Source: Flectobacillus roseus
GTDB lineage: Bacteria > Bacteroidota > Bacteroidia > Cytophagales > Spirosomataceae
Assembly: GCF_030056665.1 (NCBI RefSeq)
Contig: NZ_JASHIG010000065.1
DNA length: 16,948 nt
Strand: one strand, 5' to 3'
Part shown: positions 1 through 5,330 of the stretch, one piece after another
How the letters are laid out: each line of letters opens with the position of its first letter
Position numbering within the stretch: the stretch's first letter is position 1
The notes under the pieces: generated by a model
Databases searched by the model: none
Told to the model about the DNA's origin: nothing
Seen by the model: only the letters and a program-made list of their open reading frames with translations
Translations under genes and position numbers: made by a program

Positions 1-28
1 TATATTTGTAGATGGACTCTGTGCCATA

Positions 29-86
29 GAAAAAGCTGTTTTTTTGTTTGTGTCGTAACTACAAAAATCAGCTTTTTCGCTTTTTT
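29..86 (+). terminator. Rho-independent terminator of a gene left of the window
   Basis: Arms GAAAAAGCTG (29-38) and CAGCTTTTTC (69-78) are exact complements. The pairing extends inward through a T-run against an A-run (TTTTTG/CAAAAA) after a small internal loop. A run of six T follows at 81-86. The T-run lies on the plus strand only, so this should end a plus-strand transcript entering from before base 1. Confidence 0.7.
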
Positions 87-192
87 ATCCAATCACAAGA
101 AAACACTCGGGTCGAGTAGAACGAAACATCACATATTATTCTTAGCACCGTCAATAAAAAAGATGATATAAATCAAGTGGGAAGTCGACTTT

Positions 193-223
193 GGGGGGGA
201 TGGGATTTGGGGTAGCATTAGGG
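193..223 (+). other. G-rich tract, possible G-quadruplex
   Basis: G-runs lie at 193-199, 202-204, 209-212 and 221-223 on the plus strand of an otherwise AT-rich region. The seven-G run can be split into two tracts, so bases 193-212 alone fit the pattern of four G3+ tracts with loops of 1, 2 and 4 nt. The tract lies about 20-50 bp past the stop codon of the minus-strand MNT gene and after the terminator at 29-86. Folding is inferred from pattern only. Confidence 0.5.
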
Positions 224-242
224 TGGTAAAGCCAAATTTCAC

Positions 243-545
243 TCAAATCTCATAAACTAATTTTTTTTGTTGAGTGATTTTCTCTCTAAAAAAAGGATTT
301 TTGATTGCTTTTTCTTCAAGCAAATCAACAGGCTTTTGAAGGAGCGTTTGTAATGAATACTTTAAATCGAAATAATTATCAGCATAGTCTTCTAATGCAA
401 TGTTCTCAAAATCTACGATTAAGTCTATATCACTATCTGAGTTAAAACGACTTGTCAAAACTGAGCCAAATACATACAATGATTTTACCTTATGTGATTT
501 ACAAAGGTTTACAATCGAATCTATATGTTTTTCTATTGGAGTCAT
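243..545 (-). CDS. MNT-type minimal nucleotidyltransferase (MntA-like)
   Basis: This is a small nucleotidyltransferase of the polymerase-beta fold. Numbered from the preferred start (100 aa), it shows the family GSx10DxD signature: G27-S28, then Asp39 and Asp41 in SDSDIDLIVDF. A third acidic residue sits in KPVDLLEE (Asp74). In characterised MntA antitoxins these residues transfer AMP from ATP to a HEPN-family toxin (HepT). I chose the ATG at 545 because MTPIEKHIDSI begins where family members usually begin. An in-frame ATG at 578 would add 11 residues and would lie 7 bp from a 17-bp palindrome. No HEPN gene is visible on either side, so a toxin-antitoxin role is inference. The last codons form part of a degenerate TGAGTTA heptamer tract. 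The fold assignment is firm; the substrate is unknown. Confidence 0.85.
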   Translation of the reverse strand: MTPIEKHIDSIVNLCKSHKVKSLYVFGSVLTSRFNSDSDIDLIVDFENIALEDYADNYFDLKYSLQTLLQKPVDLLEEKAIKNPFFREKITQQKKLVYEI

Positions 546-584
546 TTTTACTAGTTCAAAACTTAGTCTTGGACTCATTTTTTC

Positions 585-601
585 AACAGTTTGAAACTGT
601 T
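585..601. promoter_or_regulatory. 17-bp palindrome upstream of the MNT gene
   Basis: The sequence AACAGTTTGAAACTGTT has perfect 8-bp arms around a single central G. It lies 40 bp upstream of the preferred MNT start (545) and 7 bp upstream of the alternative start (578). A one-base centre favours a protein-binding operator over an RNA hairpin, although a shorter hairpin could form and a T-run follows on the plus strand. No plus-strand gene precedes it, so a terminator is less likely. The operator role is inferred. Confidence 0.4.
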
Positions 602-719
602 TTTACAAAATTTAGATAAAAAGCCCGAGCACCCGAATGATACTTTCACATTTTGTCCAGTAGTCAGATTCTGTATTTTTATTTGTCAATAAATGTATTT
701 CTATGAAAGAGTCAGAGAT

Positions 720-1160
720 TTACATAAAACTTTCTAATTGTTCTGAAAGGAACTCTCCAAAAGAATCTGCAATATATTCTGTTTCCCCTGAAGCATCCCA
801 AATCAGCACAGGAGATTCAGCGTTTTCATCTTTTTGCGCTGTGTCGATTACATACAGGGATCCTTCACCTGTATCACCTATAACAATATAATCAAGAGGC
901 AGTTTTGACTCTTTCCTTTCTATTAATGTATACCAAATTCCATTGGGTACACATGCTTCATCGGTAGCTGGATCTTTGATAATTCCATATATTTCAAAAC
1001 CAAAGATTCCTGCAACACCATATTTTTCCAAAAATATAGTGTAAGATTTAGGAAACTTAACTCCTAATATTTGCTCTGCTGCAACAATTTTATCAGGTAC
1101 AACAACATAACAATTCGCAATATTCTCCTGGATGATTTTAAACGCCTTCTGAATAGACAT
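720..1160 (-). CDS. SMI1/KNR4 (SUKH) family protein
   Basis: This 146-residue protein fits the SUKH (SMI1/KNR4) superfamily. The N-terminal helix is followed by the typical element around residues 24-50, where AEQILGVKFPKSYTIFLEKY matches the family pattern (acidic residue, Leu-x-hydrophobic, Pro-x-x-Tyr, Phe-Leu, Tyr-Gly). A later strand-turn reads YIVIGDTGEGSLYVID, and the C-terminal helix carries ADSFGEFLSEQL. Bacterial SUKH proteins are often immunity proteins for polymorphic or contact-dependent toxins, but many are solitary and of unknown role. No toxin gene adjoins it. It has one plausible start (ATG, ends 1160), is 77 bp from the TraB-type gene, and may be a separate unit. It is cytosolic, with no signal peptide or membrane segment. 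Confidence 0.8.
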   Translation of the reverse strand: MSIQKAFKIIQENIANCYVVVPDKIVAAEQILGVKFPKSYTIFLEKYGVAGIFGFEIYGIIKDPATDEACVPNGIWYTLIERKESKLPLDYIVIGDTGEGSLYVIDTAQKDENAESPVLIWDASGETEYIADSFGEFLSEQLESFM

Positions 1161-1237
1161 AGTTAATAAGTTTTATTGTGTAAAAATTAGGTTTCTCAAT
1201 AATAAGAAATATTGTGCATAAACAATAATCAACACTA

Positions 1238-2116
1238 CTATTTCACAACAGCTTTCACGATATATCCTTCTTTTCTCAATAAACTAATCACCCCATTTTC
1301 GCCAGGCAAGTGCCCTGCTCCTACGGCAAAAAAAGTAGATTTTTCATGAATTATTTTTTTGATTCTTGGTACCCAATTTTTATTTCGGTCATTCAATAAG
1401 TTCTTTTCAAACTCCACATCCATCGTTGACGATGAGGTCATATCTTTGAGCAAACCCTCTAGGTTTTGTGATTTATAATCCTTGACCATTTGGCTAAAGG
1501 TATTTCTATCAGCATTCCAGTTTTTTACCATTTTGACCAACATCAAATCTGCTTGTTGCTCATATCCCATTTTATCGATGGCAGACATTTGTTCTTCTAC
1601 CGTCTCTAGTCCTAACACTTCTTTTTTCTGAGCTTTTGCCATTTCTACAAAAGTCATTTCGTAACTTTTGATAGGACAGTTAAGCATTTTCATCACCGTC
1701 ATCGAACTCAAAGCAAAAGGTTTTAACTTTTGTACTTTATCGACATTTACCCCTATCGAATCTTTAAAAAATTGTGCTACCAACTGATAATCGCCCTCTT
1801 TCATGAGCGACTTAAGGGTTGTTCCTTCTGGCATAAACATCGTTTTTTGCATATCCATCATCATCGAAGGCTCGTCCATATCCAACTCCAAATACACCTG
1901 TGATGCTTTTGTCACACTTTGTTCAATACTCTGATTCATGACAAAATCCTTTGGACAAATAGCGTGTATCGTTCCAAAAAGATAGGAAGGCTTAGATAGT
2001 CCATTTCCAGAAATTTCCCACAGCAAAGAATGTTGTTTTTCTTGTGCATACAAGCGCGGAAGCAACAATGCACTAAAACATAAAACTATCGTAAAACATT
2101 TAGCCAAATAAGTCAT
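1238..2116 (-). CDS. Secreted TraB/GumN family protein
   Basis: This 292-residue protein has a signal peptide (about residues 1-24, hydrophobic core then LYA before QEKQ), so it should act in the periplasm or be lipid-free secreted. The mature part begins with LLWEISGNGLSKPSYLFGTI, typical of the TraB/GumN group. It has the two GxxH motifs that mark the TIKI/TraB/PrgY superfamily: GTIH (48-51) and GAGH (266-269, followed by LPGENGVISLL). An acidic stretch ELDMDE follows the first. Eukaryotic TIKI relatives are metalloproteases, but activity of bacterial GumN-like proteins is largely unproven. It is the last gene of the apparent sigma-factor operon, 58 bp after the two-helix membrane gene. A heptamer repeat tract ends 2 bp upstream of its ATG. 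The family call is firm and the function is unknown. Confidence 0.85.
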   Translation of the reverse strand: MTYLAKCFTIVLCFSALLLPRLYAQEKQHSLLWEISGNGLSKPSYLFGTIHAICPKDFVMNQSIEQSVTKASQVYLELDMDEPSMMMDMQKTMFMPEGTTLKSLMKEGDYQLVAQFFKDSIGVNVDKVQKLKPFALSSMTVMKMLNCPIKSYEMTFVEMAKAQKKEVLGLETVEEQMSAIDKMGYEQQADLMLVKMVKNWNADRNTFSQMVKDYKSQNLEGLLKDMTSSSTMDVEFEKNLLNDRNKNWVPRIKKIIHEKSTFFAVGAGHLPGENGVISLLRKEGYIVKAVVK

Positions 2117-2118
2117 GT

Positions 2119-2146
2119 TGAGTTATGAATTTTGAGTGAGGAGTTT
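2119..2146. repeat. Degenerate 7-bp tandem repeat, four units
   Basis: On the plus strand the units are TGAGTTA, TGAATTT, TGAGTGA and GGAGTTT, in strict 7-bp register. Read along the minus-strand mRNA they are ACTCA-type units ending 2 nt before the ATG of the TraB-family gene. A closely related five-unit tract lies at the same position before the sigma gene. Confidence 0.6.
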
Positions 2147-2174
2147 TTAGATTCTACTTTCTTTTATCATTATC

Positions 2175-2600
2175 TTAGTTTTTCTTCACGTTATTCAGAG
2201 AGGTATAATAGAAGAAAAAGGCAACAAAAAAACCGATTGGTAACCCGAGCCAAAAACTTTTAATAATCCATCCTAATACGACTCCAAAAAGTAATCCCAC
2301 CAATAAATAAATCGTTGCCTTTGCTTCAGGATCATATTTGTACTCCATAAAGCAATGCTGGCGTAATGCTTGGTAACTACTCAAAAACTCGTCTGAAGGT
2401 TCAGGGTTTCGAGGAGATATAGCATCAATTGCTTTTTTCAAAAGTCTCAAAGCTGTTTGTTGCTGATCACTGTTTTTCAAAGACTTACTAAGTTTATTAA
2501 TGATTTTATAAAGCTCAATTACCTTATATTGCTTTTTTTGCTCAGTCGAAAAACTTTCTACTTTTTGTGCGAGTAAATTTTTGAGAGTATCTGTTTGCAT
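2175..2600 (-). CDS. Hypothetical protein with C-terminal membrane hairpin
   Basis: I do not recognise this 141-residue protein. Residues 1-90 are a charged, helix-rich cytosolic part with many Lys, Gln and Leu. Two hydrophobic segments follow (about 95-112, YLLVGLLFGVVLGWII; about 115-134, LGLPIGFFVAFFFYY), separated by a very short turn, then a basic tail NNVKKN. The likely topology is a membrane hairpin with both ends in the cytosol. It sits 33 bp after the four-helix protein and 58 bp before the TraB-type gene, so cotranscription with the ECF sigma factor is likely. A membrane-anchored regulator or assembly factor for the operon is possible, but nothing in the sequence shows it. Confidence 0.75.
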   Translation of the reverse strand: MQTDTLKNLLAQKVESFSTEQKKQYKVIELYKIINKLSKSLKNSDQQQTALRLLKKAIDAISPRNPEPSDEFLSSYQALRQHCFMEYKYDPEAKATIYLLVGLLFGVVLGWIIKSFWLGLPIGFFVAFFFYYTSLNNVKKN

Positions 2601-2633
2601 AATTCATATTCTATTTGAACCACAAAACTATAA

Positions 2634-3215
2634 CTATTCATTCAATTCTTGCAAAATGCTTTCTAATCGTACGAGGTGCTGCCCATAAAGACGATTGATA
2701 TACCAGCGCATAAACCACCACATCAAGGGAGCCATGCCAACAGCTATTATCGCAGAAGTCTTTAGACCATCTTCCAAAGGACTAAAAATGAGGTACGCTC
2801 CTAAAAAATTGGCAAAGGGTATCAACAAAATATTCAGCCATTTATAGGCTTTGATATAAAGCTTAAACTGTTTAATCAGTTGTGTCAAAGATTCTTTTAA
2901 CGAAATATCAGCCATCGAAATAGACTTTAGACGCAACAAACCCCAACCGTAAAACCCCAAACTTGCCACCATAAATACCCCCATAATAATTCCTCCTATT
3001 TTCCAATGTTCTTCCGCATGAAAAAAGGCATAATAGAACCACGCAATGACCACCAAAATAGAAACTACCAATTCATACCAGATGTTTCTTATCAAACGCT
3101 CTAGGATATTCTCGGAGCGTTGTCGGGTTATCAGCAATAAGGCTTCAGCATTCATCGCAGGCTGAGATGCCTCACCCGAATTTTGCCAAATATGTTTTAA
3201 ATCATCGAGTTCCAT
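2634..3215 (-). CDS. Four-helix membrane protein, ECF sigma partner candidate
   Basis: This 193-residue protein starts MELDDLKHIWQNSGE, a soluble N-terminus that I recognise as common in Bacteroidota membrane proteins encoded next to ECF sigma factors. Four hydrophobic segments follow at about 47-66, 73-94, 126-146 and 151-173, with a positively charged stretch between the second and third. No zinc-binding anti-sigma (HxxxCxxC) motif and no FecR-like domain are visible. The gene follows the sigma gene by 45 bp and precedes the two-helix protein by 33 bp, so it is the natural candidate for a membrane regulator of that sigma factor. That role is inferred from position only. The gap before it (3216-3240) holds a weak octamer-like repeat (TTTAGCGA, TTTGATTT). 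Confidence 0.75.
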   Translation of the reverse strand: MELDDLKHIWQNSGEASQPAMNAEALLLITRQRSENILERLIRNIWYELVVSILVVIAWFYYAFFHAEEHWKIGGIIMGVFMVASLGFYGWGLLRLKSISMADISLKESLTQLIKQFKLYIKAYKWLNILLIPFANFLGAYLIFSPLEDGLKTSAIIAVGMAPLMWWFMRWYINRLYGQHLVRLESILQELNE

Positions 3216-3260
3216 AGTGGATTTAGCGATTTGATTTTGAATAACTTACCAATACAATCA

Positions 3261-3755
3261 TTATTTTTTTTGACCTATCTCAGTTCTTAGTTTTTCTCTG
3301 ATCCGAGTCATTTTCACCCTGACATTATTGGCTGTGATACCCATAATTTCGGCTATTTCCTCATTTTCTTTTTCTTCAAAATATAACATTAAAAGTGCCT
3401 TTTCTACAGAAGAAAGATGTTCCATGGCCTTATATAATAATTGTATTTTTTCCTCTTGACTTGTATCAGGTATCCAATCAGGAATATCGTGATTAAGCTC
3501 GTCAAGTGATTGAGCAACAGGCTTTCGTTTTATTTTTCGTAAATCAGAAATGGCAACATTCAAAGCGATTTGATACACCCAAGTCGACACTTTTGATTCC
3601 TGTCTAAACTTGGGGAATGCCTTCCATAGCTGTATCACTATTTCTTGAAAAAGGTCTTTTCTGTCATCGAAGTCACGGCAATACACCCCACAAATTTTGT
3701 GGATAATAGCTTGATGAGCCTGTAATGCTGTAACAAATTGCTTTTCGATAGACAC
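3261..3755 (-). CDS. ECF-type RNA polymerase sigma factor
   Basis: This is a group 4 (ECF) sigma factor that directs RNA polymerase to alternative promoters. From the preferred GTG start it has 164 residues. Region 2 holds DRKDLFQEIVIQLWKAFPKF (31-50) and STWVYQIALNVAISDLRK (57-74). Region 4 holds LSSVEKALLMLYFEEKENEE (114-133) and the helix-turn-helix IAEIMGITANNVRVKMTRIR (134-153). An in-frame ATG at 3833 would add 26 residues, but most of that extension is translated tandem repeat (STTHHSQLKTQNS), and relatives begin about ten residues before HQAIIHKIC, so I prefer the GTG at 3755. It is the first gene of an apparent operon with two membrane proteins and a secreted TraB-type protein. No classical anti-sigma factor is adjacent, so its inducing signal is unknown. 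Confidence 0.9.
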   Translation of the reverse strand: MSIEKQFVTALQAHQAIIHKICGVYCRDFDDRKDLFQEIVIQLWKAFPKFRQESKVSTWVYQIALNVAISDLRKIKRKPVAQSLDELNHDIPDWIPDTSQEEKIQLLYKAMEHLSSVEKALLMLYFEEKENEEIAEIMGITANNVRVKMTRIREKLRTEIGQKK

Positions 3756-3758
3756 GTA

Positions 3759-3793
3759 TGAGTTCTGAGTTTTGAGTTGAGAGTGATGAGTTG
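3759..3793. repeat. 7-bp tandem repeat, five units
   Basis: The plus-strand units are TGAGTTC, TGAGTTT, TGAGTTG, AGAGTGA and TGAGTTG, in exact 7-bp register. On the minus strand the array ends 3 nt before the GTG proposed as the sigma-factor start. If the longer sigma ORF is used, the array encodes a low-complexity Ser/Thr/His/Gln stretch. The consensus is the same as in the tract at 2119-2146. Confidence 0.65.
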
Positions 3794-3910
3794 TGCTTTG
3801 TGCTTGCCTAAAATAGGTTGCCATCAAACTCATTTTAAGGAATTTATGACATTAGTCGTTACAACTACAATAGAATTACAGGAGTGGTCTATTTTTTTGT
3901 AAAATGGACA

Positions 3911-3945
3911 AAAAAATACCCCGAAAGGCTCAAATTCCTTCGGGG
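3911..3945 (-). terminator. tilS terminator
   Basis: CCCCGAAAGG (3919-3928) pairs with CCTTCGGGG (3937-3945), with one bulged A and an 8-nt loop. Read on the minus strand, the hairpin is followed by TATTTTTTTG, a good T-run. It lies 24 bp past the tilS stop codon and upstream of the sigma operon, insulating the two. Confidence 0.8.
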
Positions 3946-3968
3946 CATATCTCTATTTATTTTTATCC

Positions 3969-5297
3969 CTAACTAAAACACTCAATCAACAAAATACGAG
4001 TAGTTTTATCCGTCACCTTAAAACGGTCATCTACACGCTGGTTGACAACCCACATCGTTGAGCCATTGGAGGTAAGCAAATAGGTTTCTTTTTTCAGATT
4101 CAAAGGCACTTTTTGGTCTGTCAAGAAGTCGCTGATGAGCTTTTTCTTATTCATCCCAAGTGGACAAAACCAATCTCCTTCTTTGTATTTACGCAGTTGC
4201 AAAGGAAAACGAACTTTGTCAGCATCCAAGCAAGCGTACTTTTTGGCAGTAGGTACTTTATAATCTTCTGGGCGGTCAAAAACCTCAAAATCTAATTGGA
4301 AACTATCTGTTCTAACCTTCGTGTCATTTGCTTCAATGACGCGACTTTCGAAGCTGGTCAAGTTTTTGAGCGTAATAACTAATTCGGTTCTATCCTTTAC
4401 CAACTCATGCGTAGGCGATAAGAAAGTACGACCAGGTTCTTTGTCAAAACTAGCAAAAATCTCTTGGCATTGCTGATAAGTAAAGTTGAAAGGCTTCAGC
4501 AACTCTGTCAGTTTCACTATCGGTTGCGAAAGCGTCTGAATCGCTTTGTAATTCACAAAAAACACCTTACCATCACTCCAAACAATTTGCTTACGAAGCA
4601 TTTCTATTTCTTGGTAAAAAATCTCCTCTACCGCAGCAATACGCTCAACAGTTTGTTGAATCGTCTGCTCCAGATTTGGATTGATTTGCTTCAACAAAGG
4701 AACCACTTCATTACGAATCAAATTACGTTGGTATTTGTTAGACTCATTGGAAGAATCTTCACGCCAAATAATTTGATTTTCAACTACATAATCAAATATC
4801 TGCTCTTTTTCGGCAAACCAAATTGGGCGAATGATTACACCATTTTTAATTTGAATCCCGTGCATTCCTGCAATGCCTGTGCCTTTCGTCAGGTTCAAAA
4901 GTACCGTTTCAAGTACATCATTCTGATGGTGCGCTGTTGCGATATAGTCAAATTGGTGCTGCGTACGCAATTTTTCAAACCACTGATATCTCAAAATTCT
5001 TGCCGCCATTTGGATTGAAACCTTCTCATTTTCAGCAAATTCGGCTGTTTGAAAAGTGGTTACAAAGAATGGCACCTTGTATTTTATAGAAAGCTTTTTT
5101 ACAAAAGTCTCATCTTCGTTTGATTCTTCACCACGAAGTCCAAAATTACAGTGCGCAATCGCAAAGTCTATTTTGGCTTTGCTAAATAAATCACACATTA
5201 CTACTGAGTCCATTCCACCACTTACAGCCAAGAGGACTTTGTCGGAAGAATTAATCAGATTTTTGTTGTTAATAAACGTTAAAAACTCGTCAAGCAT
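3969..5297 (-). CDS. tilS: tRNA(Ile)-lysidine synthase TilS
   Basis: TilS uses ATP and lysine to convert the wobble cytidine (C34) of the AUA-reading tRNA-Ile precursor to lysidine, which changes both its codon and its amino-acid identity. It is a cytosolic enzyme and is essential in most bacteria. From the preferred ATG at 5297 the protein has 442 residues, close to the E. coli length. The N-type PP-loop SGGMDS lies at 26-31 in VLLAVSGGMDSVV. Downstream are HCNFGLRGEES and TAHHQNDVLETVLLNLTKGT, both typical of TilS, and C-terminal substrate-binding domains (KEGDWFCPLGM, KKLISDFLTDQKVP). An in-frame upstream ATG at 5360 would add 21 residues and overlap the divergent ostA-like gene, so it is unlikely. 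The gene is monocistronic with its own terminator. Confidence 0.95.
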   Translation of the reverse strand: MLDEFLTFINNKNLINSSDKVLLAVSGGMDSVVMCDLFSKAKIDFAIAHCNFGLRGEESNEDETFVKKLSIKYKVPFFVTTFQTAEFAENEKVSIQMAARILRYQWFEKLRTQHQFDYIATAHHQNDVLETVLLNLTKGTGIAGMHGIQIKNGVIIRPIWFAEKEQIFDYVVENQIIWREDSSNESNKYQRNLIRNEVVPLLKQINPNLEQTIQQTVERIAAVEEIFYQEIEMLRKQIVWSDGKVFFVNYKAIQTLSQPIVKLTELLKPFNFTYQQCQEIFASFDKEPGRTFLSPTHELVKDRTELVITLKNLTSFESRVIEANDTKVRTDSFQLDFEVFDRPEDYKVPTAKKYACLDADKVRFPLQLRKYKEGDWFCPLGMNKKKLISDFLTDQKVPLNLKKETYLLTSNGSTMWVVNQRVDDRFKVTDKTTRILLIECFS

Positions 5298-5309
5298 GGT
5301 TTTATTGGC

Positions 5310-5317
5310 TAATTTTG
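5310..5317 (+). promoter_or_regulatory. Candidate -7 element for the ostA-like gene
   Basis: TAATTTTG matches the Bacteroidota primary-sigma -7 consensus TAnnTTTG. No TTG is found at the usual distance upstream. Transcription would begin only about 7 nt before the ATG at 5331, leaving almost no leader. This supports the site only weakly or suggests that translation starts further downstream. Confidence 0.35.
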
Positions 5318-5330
5318 TAGCTCTAATATT

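Noticed and set aside
2119..3793. Heptamer tracts considered as the ends of a mobile element
   Set aside because: The tracts are tandem and in the same orientation, not inverted, and the DNA between them holds an ordinary operon with no transposase.
4464..5018. 184-codon plus-strand reading frame opposite tilS
   Set aside because: It lies fully inside tilS on the other strand, has no recognisable domain and a composition typical of an antisense shadow.
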